A DNA stretch of 64,000 bases from Platynereis dumerilii (GCA_026936325.1 JAPTHN010000007.1:21167974-21231973); one strand, 5' to 3'; positions 49,051 through 61,551 are shown, counted from the first letter of the stretch. Numbers and translations are program-made. Notes: a model not told the origin generated them from the sequence alone.

Positions 49051-50062
49051 ATTATATTGTAGCATAACCTCTAGTGTGAGCTTTTCCTTTGAAAAAAAAA
49101 GAAAGGAGCATTGGTCAAAGTAAGGATTATCCATGCATGAGTTCGAGCCACTAATTGAATTTGGTCACTACATGCAGTCTCCCTGGTCAATTATTCTGGC
49201 TTTGCCGTGCCTTGAATGATGAAGCTTCAAATACATGGACTAGCACTGATTGCCATTCTATATTCCAGGACTTTTAATGTTACAGCAATTTCAATAAGTA
49301 TGAGTTTCCGTCAAAGGCTAGTGAAACGCAGCAAATGTAGAATCCTGTAATTGGTGGAGGAACTAGACTACATAGGATGCAACTTATTTGAAATGCACAA
49401 AAAACAAACATATTTTAAGCCCGCTGACGCGTGTGGTGAAGGATGGGGCTATCAGTGTTTGCCTATACTATAATCCGATCCAGTTGTCAAAACTCAGCTG
49501 TTTGTTGAAGTAGGACTTCATATGTTTGATTGCTTTCTACTTCCAAGACAATAATTTAGCACTAGGACGTCCGGATATTTGATTACTCGCAGACCAATCA
49601 AGTACAGTTAAAATGTTACGTCGGTAGTGAGAAAACCAGCCAAATAAACCCATAGTAATAGTTTCTGCAGTAATGTAACTTTTGTCTCTGCATAAATGTC
49701 CTTGAAAAAAATGTTAAACTCCAGCAATAGTTGGAAGGTTGTACAAATTCACACGTTTATTTTCAAGGTAGTCAGAAAGATTATACTCTCCTTTGATTCG
49801 AAACTGCATAGTATTTCTCTCATAATTTAGTTAGTCGTTGCTGATGACATTCCTCAAGTATTTTAATCTATCATTGATTTCCAAATATGTTAGCTTCTTG
49901 TAGTAAATTGAGTAACTTGAAAAGTTTTATTTTTTCTCTTTTATTCACATTTTTTACGAAGCCTCTGAACACTGTTGCATGGAATGGTAATTGTTCAAGG
50001 ATGTTCCCGATGTATTACTACACAAGCAAGTTGGCTCAACCAGACAGCCACGTTCTCTGTAA

Positions 50063-51065
50063 TTGCTTTGGCACATCAATTTGTCAACAGAGATTAGTTC
50101 AGTGTCATATCATCTCCTTTCTGACATTCTTAATATTATGGAATGGAAAATTACGTTGTTTGACACACTTGGCCTACCGATTGTAAAGCCTTATTTTTTT
50201 AACTTAATCATAGGTACAGAGGACTCAGGATCTCTTCATGAGTGGGAGTTATCTCTAAACACCATCGTACCCATATGTGTAATTAAAATGAGAGTTGAAC
50301 CACACTCAGATTATTTATGCTCAAAAGTTGCATCAGCTAATCTGAGCACAGATACCAGCTCAACTGATGATGTCGCAATGTTATCATGTTGCAATGTTGA
50401 ACAATTCAATGACATTATCAGACCATTAAGTATGAAAATAACCATTGAGTATACCGTGTTGAATTTCAAATAAAGGTACAATATATCTGCATGTATTTGG
50501 TTGCTAAGTATTTGCATAACTTGAGGTAAATATAAGGGATATATTCGGATGCAGACGAATCCCAAACAACATAATACAAGTTTCAGTACTGGAGATACAT
50601 CCTGGGTGAAAGAAAAGAAAAAAAAAGAAATGGAAAATTCTGATGGCTTGTCGTATTTCAAGCTAAGCAGCTTAGTCTGCCATGGAAGAATTGCCCCTAT
50701 TGCGGAGCCAAACCAGCAATCTGTAGTCCTTGGGATTAACCTTTCTTCCTCGGCTCCACTGGACAAGGAGTTATGAAGGGCATAGTGACGGGTTTCTGTA
50801 CATCAGTGATGATGTCCAAATTTGGTCTATTCAACCAGGACAGCTACTGGCTTTCCTTTGGAAAAAACTTCCTAAAAGTATCTTATATTACAGTAGAAGA
50901 TACGTTCTTGTAGGACATTCCAACTTTTACTGTAGTATTGCTGAGGATGTACTACCAGGTTGTGTGACATCTTGGGAGCTTTCAAAGCTTTGCGTTTTGT
51001 TAGAATACAATGATTTAGCTATAGCAATTTTTACTTGTCTGATGCAGAGCCATACAATTTCTTGA
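50063..51065 (+). other. Block of clustered open frames conserved between copies A and B
   Basis: Three plus-strand frames (136, 75 and 111 codons) and one minus-strand frame (151 codons) overlap here. Copy B (57,830-58,750) keeps the 75-codon frame, with a 3-nt length change in a lysine-rich run. It loses the 136- and 111-codon frames by single-base indels. In the 75-codon frame silent and replacement changes are about equal in number (about six each). No motif is recognised. It could be an old exon relic or simply slowly diverging DNA. Confidence 0.25.
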
Positions 51066-51372
51066 CTTGTTTAGTGATAAGCTTGCCAATTCCTTATTGT
51101 TACAGAACTTAAGGCTTGTCAAAGGGGCACTCATCAAAATTTAACTTTTCCATACACATTGCTTTCCCGATCTGAATTCATTTCTCCTAACCATGAGGCA
51201 ATTAACTTCGACACACACATGTTTGGTAAGAAAGACTTTGCTTCTTTGATAGGATTTTGTGCTGTATTCTTAATAATTATCATTAATTGCTTCAATATGG
51301 CTAACTTAAAGGTTCTCCTTGACAAGCTTCAAGCAGAATCAAAATGTGAGTCTGAATAGCATTGTATCGTTA

Positions 51373-51486
51373 GATAGATAGATAGATAAACTTTCACGAG
51401 GGTAAAACCTATTATGTATAAATACTTATTTACAATAGGGCCCTCCTGTTAGTAAAATATTAGTAGAAAAGGTAAATGATAGTAAA
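51373..51486 (-). mobile_element. LINE-type 3' end, minus strand, 114 bp
   Basis: On the minus strand it reads GGGCCCTATTGTAAATAAGT, then ACCCTCGTGAAAGTTTATCT and a TATC tandem tail. TATCGTTA is repeated at 51,365-51,372 and 51,487-51,494. Copy B has the empty site near 59,147. This is a heavily 5'-truncated insertion of a CR1/L2-like LINE or a SINE sharing its tail. Confidence 0.75.
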
Positions 51487-51718
51487 TATCGTTAAATTTT
51501 ATTTGGTCATTTTCAACCTTAAAATAGTTTTGTCATAAGTTGCCTTCAAAAAGTGAAATTTTATTATAGCTTGCAAATTTAAGCCAAAGTTTTTTGACCG
51601 ATCTCTCCGCTAATTGACTTGTATGCACCTTGTGTATTTCATAACATTAGGTCTCGACTATTTAAAGATACATATAGAAATGTTTCAGAAACCATTCATT
51701 TTAGATAAATACTATTTT

Positions 51719-52691
51719 CGTCTATCTCATGGAAGACTCAGTCATAGGAAATTTTGCAATTTTCAGGAATCCTGAAATTCTGAAAACTAAACAAATCAGC
51801 CTATAACTTCTGTTTCCTGGCACTGATTGTATTGAAAGTTATGTCATTGTGTTCGGCTTGGTGTTGTGATCATGCATAAACATAAATAATGTTTAAAAAA
51901 CGTAATATTTATTTAATAAAGTAATTTTGACTGATTATTCCGGGAAGCTGCAAGACAGTGGCTTCATTATTTTAATTTCTATACTAGGTCAAAGTGGTTT
52001 GACTGAAGCCGACACTGTGAATCTGCCATAAGTCCAGCGGAAGACTCAGTTAAAGCTATGTTATGACTGAGTCTTCCATTGGAAAATGGAGAATGACTCA
52101 GCCAAAACATAGCTTTGACTGAGTCTTCCACTAGACTTGTGGCAGATTTATAGTGTCGGCTTCAGTCAAACCACTTTGACCTTTTCAGCTTGAACAACAA
52201 ACAACTTCTTGGAGGGAATAATTCAACGGAAGACTCAGTCAAAGCAGGTTTAACTGTTTTTTACCTCATAAGTTCCCATTGTGAACTCAGATTCTGTTGC
52301 GGAAGACTCAGTCAAACCACCAAAACCTAGTTTTACATAAGACTAACCTTTCTATTTTTTTAAATGATGCATAAGCATAAAAGGTTAAATCAGTTTGTAT
52401 GTTGACACGACTGATTGACCTCTTGCATTGTATCATGGAAGACTAGGTCAAATCAATTGAGTTGAGTGAGATGAGCCATGAAAGATGTCAGTTTTCCATG
52501 GAAAAGTGCAATAAAACAGGGTAAAAATGTCCCAAAATACCGACGGTTTGAAGGAGTGGTGTGTGGTAATAAATTGACCCATTGGGCTTATTTCTTGTGC
52601 CATTTGGTGCTAGAGATCCTCTAGTTTATTTTTCCGATATATTTCAAAATTCAGTCAAATTGATTTGACTGAGTCTTCCTTGAGATAGACG
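51719..52691. mobile_element. 973-bp element with echoed GGAAGACTCAGTCAAA motif
   Basis: The ends are CGTCTATCTCATGGAAGACT and, inverted on the right, CGTCTATCTCAAGGAAGACT, both continuing CAGTCA. TTTT is repeated outside (51,715-51,718 and 52,692-52,695). Copy B has the uninterrupted site near 59,367. The terminal motif recurs at least seven times inside, on both strands (near 52,038, 52,066, 52,118, 52,228, 52,300 and 52,665). A nested palindrome fills 51,988-52,183. No transposase-like frame. Confidence 0.88.
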
Positions 52692-53553
52692 TTTTATACC
52701 ATGAACGTTGCATGTGTTTTAAGGGCCTCAACATGTCTGTCTTGCTATCTATGATAATTTATCTGTCATGCTTTCCATTATTATTTATGTTTAGTGAATT
52801 CATAATCATACTTTCGATTTTCTTTATAGTGACTAGGCAGTCATCAGCACTTGTATTTATGATATTTCCGAGATAACAGAGCCAATCCCGAGAAAAGAAA
52901 GTGGAGATAACAGAGCCAATCAGCTGGAATCTATAGTATCATGTCAGATTTGGATCACACTTGGCAAGGTAGCCGAATCAGAGGCTGCAATAAGCATCGA
53001 ATCATGGTCGTTAAGTAGAAATTTAAGGGAAATGTCAACAGCTTCAGAATGCTCACTGTAAATTTGGCGCTGTTTGTAGCAACAAGAAGGGCAAATCCCA
53101 ATGCAAAACCCAGAACAGAATCCCTCTCAGTGCACTTAGCCTTTATCTTCCTGTCTAAATCAGTTTCATCTCGTCCTGTCTCGAAACCATTCCATTGTCA
53201 GGCTCCCATTGTTTTGCAAGCTTCTGCTCTCCTCAGCTCTGTCACTCAGTTGACAAGTCTGGAGCTAATATTGCACTAGATTAGTATGTTGGTATATTTC
53301 AGAGGATTGACATTGTGCATCATTCTTAGACTATTGTCTCGTTAGTGATTATTTCAATGTTCACAACTTGCGACACATGACAGTTAGCTCTATTTGAGAT
53401 GTCTTTTAAAAAGCAATTTTATTTCAAATAAAAAAGAAAAACTAGGCATTCCTGGTGCTTAGATACACTTTTCAATGTAGTGTTTCACTAAGCTTGCCAG
53501 CTAATAATTGGCAACCCAGTCACAGCAGGATGATATACTTACTACATTTTCAT

Positions 53554-53613
53554 ACACCTCTTAGTCGGGTTCTAACTGACAAAAATGTGTGTTAGAACCC
53601 AACAAAGAGGTGT
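53554..53613. repeat. Two-step hairpin, private to copy B
   Basis: ACACCTCTT pairs with AAGAGGTGT and, inside it, GGGTTCTAAC pairs perfectly with GTTAGAACCC around a 14-nt loop. A degenerate relative lies at 54,734-54,790 (CACTCCTTT..GGGTTC and GAACCC..AAAGGGAGGTG). Copy A lacks it at 43.7 kb. It is probably a tiny MITE or the paired ends of a deleted one. Confidence 0.65.
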
Positions 53614-56600
53614 CTGACTTAGACATCATAATATTACGCTTCTTCTATCTACATTTTAACTTATAATTTTGGCAAAATAAACAATAATCTGCTTGTTTGT
53701 TTGCTATTGTAAACAGAGTTAATCCCTAGCCGGGCGCTAACATGCAAAATTGTCAGTTAGATACCAGATTTTCCCATGGTATAAGTATCTTGGTGATGTC
53801 CAACTGTGGTTAGACCTGCTCATGATAATTTCAAACTGTGAAAAGCTGGGCTCGAACCTCATTACTGCAAGCAGGGATGTATAAATATACTTTCGCTAAC
53901 TATTCATTTTACAGTACAGTTTGCTTTTAAAGGTAATAATTATCACACTTATATTATAAGATTGAATTTAAAAGATACACTCCAAATTTGTGTTGTCCAA
54001 TTTCATTTAGATTTGGTATTTAACGTTTCTTCCAATTCCTCTATTTATTCTCATGGTCCTGAATTGCTTAAAGCAAGTGCCTGACCGTCTGATTGAATAC
54101 TCACACCTGTATTTCCATTTTCATGTTGTTCTCCTGAGAATTGCATCATTCATGAGTTTGTGTTGCAGGTTCGTGCAAATGTCACCCATAATCAATCTTT
54201 AAATGCTCAGAACAATGTAAACCAGATTCACAATTTGTATGATACAGCTTAAATCAGTTGTGACTAAATTTAGCTCAGTTTGTAGTAAAGAGAAGGAAAA
54301 ATTGGAGTACCAATCCTAGAACAGAAACCTTGTCAGTGCATCTTGGCCTTTATCTTCTTGTCTAAATCAGTTTCATCTCACCGTGTCTGAAACTTTTTCA
54401 TTGTCAGGCTGTCAGTGTTTTGCAGGCTTCTTCTCTCCGCAGCTCTGTCACTCAATTTACAAGGCTGCAACTACTATAGTGGTACATTATGCAGGCACAT
54501 ATTCAGAGGATTAACGAAGTGTAAGCACTTCATTATTAAAGCCCTTGCACTGATTATTTTAAAGATTCAAGAAATGTGAGGCACGACAAGAATCTCTACT
54601 TTAACACTACTTACACTGATTTACTTCTTCTTAAGGAAAAAACATTCAAAACAAGTCATTTTATAGTATATTTTGCAATGATTACTTCTTGGAGATACAG
54701 TTTAATCAAGGTAGGAGGTTGGTGCTACTCAGTCACTCCTTTTTGGGTTCAAACTTACAAAAAGGTATGCTAGAACCCTAAAGGGAGGTGTCTAGATGTT
54801 AACAAAGATAATAACATTACAAATATCAGATTGTAAATTTATTATCATAGGCGAAGTTTAAATTAAGAAACTAGTTCAGAAGGTTGTGCAGCACTATTGC
54901 ACACATTTTTCATGTTTCTTTAAATTCCTGAATTTGGTTCCATGGTCTTGAATAACCTAAAGCAAGTGCATGACCCTCCAAGATGGAATAGTCTTCTCTG
55001 TGCTTCTATTTTCGTTTTGCTCTCCTGAGAACTGCATCGTTCATGAGTTAGTTATGCAAGCCTGTGTCAATGTCACTGATGATCAATCCTTCAAAGGGGG
55101 AAACAATGTGAACCGGTGCTTTGTCTTTTGCAGTTTGCTTCGACATGACGTATGGTATATGAAACCTCAAATGAAACTAATATTAAATTCAGTAATCATT
55201 ATAAAAAATTTTTATAAATGCAGTTACGTTGTGTAACATGTTTTCCAAAGCTTCATTTATGCTATTATTGATTTTCAAATTTCTTTTATTTCCAGACCTT
55301 ATTGCTCTCATTAGTTTTGATTGTGGGGCAAAATGAATAGATAAGAACAATTGTTTCTTAAGATATTATCTGTGAGTCTTATTATCAATCCAGTGACTAT
55401 GTGTCCTTCAAATTTTGTCACAGATTGAAAGGGTGATGTCATGCTAAGGCTTGTGGTGAATCTGAATCATCCGTGTTTTTTTTGTTCTGAATTGAGAGTT
55501 CAAATCAACTCAGACTGTTCAAAGTCACCTCGTTTTACAGTATAAAAATTTAATGCAGTTACATTGTATATGTTATTGATTACCACTGTTGGTTTAGTGA
55601 TCTTTTAAACTGCAAAACGCAAGTATGATCCACAAAGAGCCGACCATGAAAATCATTCCTTCAGTCTGAAAAGCGAATTTGAAGGATAGTTGTTGGATAG
55701 ATGGTGTTATTGATGATTTGTCAGTGACAAGTACAAATAACAAAAGCTTGTAAGAGAAGAGTACTATGCACATCTGTACATTTGTGGGTAAATTTACGAC
55801 TGTTTATTTGCTGCTCTGTTTGTTGCAGGGCATTAACGTGCAAAGCTGTCAGATAGAGCTCAGCTTTTGACAGCTTGAAATTACCATGGTGAATCATTGG
55901 CGATGTCCTAACAATATTACGCCATTGGACATTTCTGTCAGCCAATAACATACCGATATTTCATTGCGATAATTCCTATATCCTTTGTTGTCCTCTTATC
56001 TCCTTATTTATTTTCACATGCTAAGTTTCACAATCTTTGTGATTAATAAAGTATTTATTATTTATTTATTATTATTTTATTATTATTTTTCAGGAATCAA
56101 TAAATAAATATTCAATTCAATTCCTTATGATTGATTATCTCATGGCTAAAGCCAGTAATTCACCATGTAAGCAGGAACATGTTGATAAATCAATTGTATT
56201 TTCCCTCTCCTGTGGTGGATAACCTATACTTTAAACCTATGAAATAAAATCGAGAAGGAGTTTATGGCAATTTTCAGCTCTGCGCTGTTCCATTTGCAAC
56301 ATTTGCTCAAGGAACAGCAACGATAATTGAGGAAGGAAGCCTCATTTACAGTAAGAGGTGCTTCATCATTTATTTAAAGAACAAACAAAACAGCATATCT
56401 TTGAAAAATCCTTTACAAGATGTCAAGCAATAGCTCTTCCTGTTGGAACGAAAATCGATGGAAAGTCATTGATAATGTTTGCTTACTTATACAAGCAATC
56501 TCTTTCTCAGACCAGATATAAGTAAACACTTGTAAATATCACTGTTCTTGAGGTTTAACATGTTGAGTCTGATATATAAATGCAGCTTATTATAGTTAAT

Positions 56601-57799
56601 ACGATAATAGGCCAATATATTTTAGTCACTCCATAAATATTATATTAATTCTACTGATCTTGTCTTTGGTTTCCTTAGACTGATCTGGTTTGTCATTGTA
56701 ACAGATTCCATTCCATGTTATCACCAGTTATCAAGACTGATGTTCTCTGATGTTCTCCAGATGAGTGATGCTATCTCTACCTTCAGCCTAGTAGAAAGCA
56801 GATGACTTGCTTGCTTGTCAACCTCAACATTAATACGTATATTTTGTCAGCCAAGCATTCTTGTGAGATATATTACAACAATGCAAATGCCAATTACAAT
56901 GTTTCTGCAGTGAAGGTTTCACAGCTGTTTCAATGAGCAAGCGATTCTTAAGTCTCTTTTCCAACTACGTATTGTATTGCCTGTGATCGAATTAGTGACA
57001 TATCAAAAGTGACTTTGAAGCTACACCCTGAACTATATTTTTGGATGCTACAGTCTTTTTTTCCCTATTTTGTCAATGACATAGGATCTCCAAATATCTC
57101 GAAACAAATTAATTCCAGGAAACTCATCTTAATTGCAACACGTAACTGTAGAAAACACACATTCTTCTTTCTCTTTTTTTGGGGGGGGGGGTCTAGAGAA
57201 ATTATGTTGTCTGTTCTCTGCAGTTGCAAATTGAGTGAATGACTTGTAGCCCACATAACCTTCAGTGTCAGCTTCTCCTTTGAAGAAAAAAGAAAGGAGC
57301 ATAGGCCTAGGTAAAGATTATCCACGTACGGATGCAAGCCGGTAATTGAATTTGGTCACTACATGCAGTCTGCCTGGTCAATTATTCTGGCTTGGTTGTG
57401 CCTTGAATGATGACGCTTCGGATACATGGACTGGTGCTGATTGGTGGTATTCTATATTCCAGGACTTTCAAGGTAAATGCAACTTTTATCCCGGCATAAA
57501 CTTCCCTATATGAGCCTTTTACCCCAGCAATAGTTTGAAGGTTGTACAAATGTACACATCTATTTTCAAGGCTATCAGAAAGATTATTCACTCCATGGTA
57601 TCTGCTTTCTTACGAAGTAATTTTGTTAGTCATTGCTGGTGGTATTCATCAAGTATTTTAATCCATACGTAATTTCCAGATATGCATTTTTTAAATTGAG
57701 TAACTTGAATTGTTATTTTTTCTCCTTTTATACACGTTTTATATGAAGCCTCTGAACACTGTTGCATGGAATTGTCATGGGTCAAGGATCTTCCCAATT

Positions 57800-57814
57800 C
57801 AGTGGCGGATCCAG
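57800..57814. mobile_element. hAT MITE end fragment at a deletion scar
   Basis: CAGTGGCGGATCCAG matches the end of the MITE at 29,905/30,062. In copy A the corresponding position (50,004-50,089) has about 85-100 bp of ordinary sequence, here replaced by this fragment and a few bases. Only one end of the MITE remains. Confidence 0.6.
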
Positions 57815-59410
57815 ATTGGGTCATCAGAGATTAGTTCTGTGTCATATCATCTCGTTTCTGATATTCTTAATATGGAATGGAGAATAACGTTGTATGACAC
57901 ACTTGGCCAACCGATTGTAAAGCCTTATTTTTTTAACTCGATCGTAGATACAGAGGACTCAGGATCTCTTCATGAGTGGGAGTTTATCTCAAAACACCGC
58001 CATACCCATAAATGTAATTCAAAAGAGAGCTGAACCCCACTCAGATGATCTATACTGTACTCAAAAGCTGCATCAGCTAATCAGAGCACATATACCAGCT
58101 CAACTGATGATGTCGAAATATTATCATATCACAATGTTGAACAATTGACATTATCAGACCATTTAGTATGAAAGTAACCACTGAGTATACCATGTTGAAT
58201 TTCAAATAAAGGTACAATATATCTGCATGTATTTGGTTGCTTAGCATTTGCATAACTTGAGGTAAATATAAAGGATGTGTTCTGGTGCTGACAAATCCCA
58301 AACAACATCATACAAGTTTCAGTAGTGGAGATACGTCCTGGGTGAAAGAAAAGAAGAAAAAAAATGAAACGGAAAATTCTGATGGCTTGTCATATTTCAA
58401 GCTAAGCAGCTTAGTCTGCCATGGAAGAATTGCCCCTATTGCGCAGCCAAACCAGCAATCCGTAGTCCTTGGCATTAACCTTTCTTCGGCAGCTCCATTG
58501 GACGAGGAGTTATGAAGGGCATAGTGACGGGTTTCTGTACATCAGCTATGATGTCCAAATTTGGTCTATTCAACCAGGACAGCTATTGGCTTTCCTTTGG
58601 AGAAACTTTCTAAAAGTATCTTATATGAGAGTAGAAGATATTTCATGTATTGCATTCCAACTTTTACTGCAGTATTGCTTAGGATATACTACCATGCAGA
58701 TTGTGTGACCTCTTGGGTGCTTTCAAAACTTGCATTTTGTTAAAATACAATGGTTTACCTGTAACAATTATAACTTGTCTGATGCAGAGACATGCAATTT
58801 TCTTGATTTGTTTAGTAAAGCGCTTGTCAATTCCTTATTGTTGCAGAACTAAGGCTCATCAAAGGGGGCATTCATCAAGATTTTGACTTTTCCATTCACA
58901 TTGCTTTCCCAATCTGCAAGTGCCTAATGTCACTAACTAACTCCTGAATTCATTTATCCTTACCATAAGATAAGGCCATTAACTTCAACACACATGTGTT
59001 TGGGAAGAAAGGCCTTGCTTCTTTGAAAGGATTTTTGCTGTATTCTGAATAATTGTCATTAATTGCTTCAATATGGCTAACTTAAAGGCTCTCCTTAACA
59101 AGTTTCAAGTAAAATAAAAATGTATATCTGAATGGCATTGCATCGTCAAACTTTATTTTGTCATTTTTAACACTCCAATAGTTTTTTCACCAGTTGCCTT
59201 AAAAAAGGGAAATTTTATTAGGTTGCAAAATTAATATAAGCCAACGCTTTTGACAAATCTCTCAGCTAGTTAACTTGTATGTACCTTATGTATTTCATAT
59301 CATTTTACCTTGACCATTTAAAGATACACATAAAATGTTTCAGACACCATTCATTTTAGACAAATACTGTTTCATACAATGAACGTTGTGTTTTAAGGGC
59401 ATCAACATTG

Positions 59411-60684
59411 TTCTCAGAATAGGCTTAGCAAATCATTATAAGGCTTTTGCAGAAAGGCTTGCCATGCTGCTAGTTTATGGGATGATGCTACACACAGGTA
59501 ATATAAGACATCGAAGGATGAACAATCAAAAGACTCGTTTCCTTTGGATAAACCAGATCAAAGGCTAAAACTGTTGAAAACAGATCGAAACAAGATCGAA
59601 ATAATTTCACTCGAACGTCATGAAATGTGTATTTGATATCCAATTAAGTCTACTTCCTTTTAAGAAATGGTTTCAATATCAAAGGACGCTGCCTTGAAAG
59701 AAATTATTAGACATCCATAAATTTATGATCGGCAATGAGACTATTGTTTTTAGAGTATACATTATATGAACAACCTTTCACAGTAAAAGAACATTTCGAC
59801 AAACGACACATGAATGTTACAACTTCATCATGAGTCATGACCATGTCCTCCAGTGTGACCTTCGTAGTCTTGAGCTGCTTAGTGTAGATGATAGACAATT
59901 TTGGCCAAGTAGTCATGGAACAAAATCTGAATTATTTCATATTTAGCTTGCAATGTCTTCAGTTTTTTCAAAACATTTCTTAAATGACCATATGTTATCA
60001 TGTATCAGCTCACCATTTTTACTCTAGTTTTCTCAATACAAAATTCCGACTTCTTTTTGTATTGATAGAATTATTATCCACTGCTAAGCTGCAGTGGATA
60101 TATTGTTCGTATGAAAGAATTCACACTGTAAAATTTCCAGACTGTGCTGATTCATCCCGCCTTCACTTCCAATGTTCCCCTTTCAACTTGTTTCCCAAGA
60201 TGCCATTCCCAAATGTGTAAGACCTTAAAATACACTTTTAATGACCTCAGTTTGGGCACTACCAAAAAAAGATGAATGAGGGGTACACTATCAATAACAA
60301 AATAATTATTAAAACGTATACATTGTGATTTAAGGGGGAGCAACTGCAGTGGATCGCACACTGCAGGCAGTTTGTATGGAGGACCCTCTAGTTTACACTG
60401 CTTGTTTTTCTTTTCCACTCTGTTAAGTCTTTGCATTAACAAGGTTTTAAATTGTTAGAGTGTTTGGAGGCATGCAAATGCAGAATTTTAGGAAAGTACC
60501 GATCACTTCCATACAGAAACGGAGAAAACGATAATGACTATTTTAAATGACGTGTTTCCAGAACAGCAGTGATGTATGGAGTTATTTTATGTAATTTATC
60601 TTTAAATGTAGTGCCAGAAAAATCGATACGATTGACCGTTTTTAAAGATATTTTACAACTCTCTCACTGGTAAATAGCAGAGGT
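59411..60684. other. Spacer to the right of array 2
   Basis: Mostly featureless AT-rich DNA. A perfect hairpin, TATCCACTGC-taagct-GCAGTGGATA, lies at 60,075-60,100. Short minus-strand open frames (59,707-59,916; 60,152-60,442) show no motif. Confidence 0.45.
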
Positions 60685-60976
60685 TTTGTTGTTTGTTGTG
60701 TTTTACGCCTCTGCAGCACCTTAGTGGGCTATATATTGAGGCAGACGACCGCCGTATGATGATGAGATGAGAAGACTGTGAGTCTGGCACATACCCTATT
60801 AATTCAGGGATGCCCAAGGTCTTTCAGTTGCCCCAGCATAGAATACTGGATACAACCTGCCTCCATTTAATGTCCCATGGGCTCGGACTAAAGAGAGTTC
60901 CCGGGATGAGATTTGAACCCACGCCCTCAAAGCCAGTTGACAAGCGCACTTACCTATTAGGCCACGGGGGAACTCA
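60685..60976 (-). mobile_element. tRNA-derived SINE, minus strand, same family as 47,412
   Basis: The reverse complement repeats the 47,412 element nearly base for base, from the tRNA-like head (CCCCCGTGGCCTAAT) to the GCTGCAGAGGCGTAAAACAC end and a short CAACA tail. TAAATAGCAGAGGT is repeated at 60,671-60,684 and 60,977-60,990. High similarity between the two copies suggests recent spread. Confidence 0.92.
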
Positions 60977-61410
60977 TAAATAGCAGAGGTACACTGTATA
61001 ATGATGGTTATCCCATGTCTAGCAAACTTTTGTCCCTCATACTGAGCTTTTCCCTGGTCAATACAGCTTGAGAGAGGGAAATACAACAGAAAGAAACAGG
61101 GATATATTTAGTTCAACCAATCAAATTCCTTAGGCTAATTAGCCAGCAGGGATTTACTGAGAGATAATGAGATCAACAGGGATATACTAGAACTGACCAA
61201 TCAAAAGACAACAGTGCCCCTATATATCATGCTTATTAGCATGTAGATACCAGCATATTTGCTGATTGTTGTGATTTATGGCAATTAAGTGCTAAAAATT
61301 AAGAGTATTGATTTTTTTGTAGCACAGCTGTATTCACATGGAGTGCTTCAAAACTGTTTTACATTGATATAAAATAACAGTATTTAAAAAGAAAAGACAT
61401 GGGATAAGAA

Positions 61411-61551
61411 GGTTATACCATTGGTTGCGGCAGTATATCCCTGGTATAGTCACCCTCGACCCCGTATATCCCTCGACCCTTCGGGTCTCGGGATATACTG
61501 GATCTTGGGTGACTATACCAGGGATATACTGCCTCCACCCATGGTATAACC
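61411..61551. mobile_element. 141-bp foldback element
   Basis: Arms of about 65 bp (GGTTATACCATTGG, GCAGTATATCCCTGGTATAG, TCACCC) are mirrored around CCTCGACCCTTCGGGTCTCG. The word GGGATATACT also recurs just to the left (61,170), so a larger element may extend to about 61,090. It resembles in style, not sequence, the foldback at 7,267. Confidence 0.72.

Larger units (their letters stand above)
42900..52737. repeat. Array 2, copy A
   Basis: The segment begins TCTGTCATGCTTTCCATGATG and its right end (GGGCCTCAACATG) abuts copy B. Long collinear matches to copy B include 42,900-43,400, 47,730-49,130, 49,880-51,350 and 51,490-51,718, at roughly 85-88% identity by eye. Copy A is longer because it holds private insertions at 45,614, 46,160, 47,412, 51,373 and 51,719. 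It also has stretches (about 45.8-47.2 and 49.3-49.7 kb) that copy B lacks. Confidence 0.9.
52738..59410. repeat. Array 2, copy B
   Basis: This directly follows copy A and ends with GGGCATCAACATTG, the counterpart of the copy A end. Block order is preserved: doublet subunits (52.8-55.3 kb), the 55.8-57.4 kb block and the 57.7-59.4 kb block. Differences are a private hairpin at 53,554, about 100 bp replaced by a hAT stump at 57,800, and the absence of copy A's insertions. No gene is recognised. Confidence 0.9.

Noticed and set aside
50063-50473. 136-codon frame starting near an ISSVSYHL segment
   Set aside because: Copy B loses the frame after about 50 codons through a one-base indel, and replacement changes outnumber silent ones about 7 to 3, as expected for neutral DNA.
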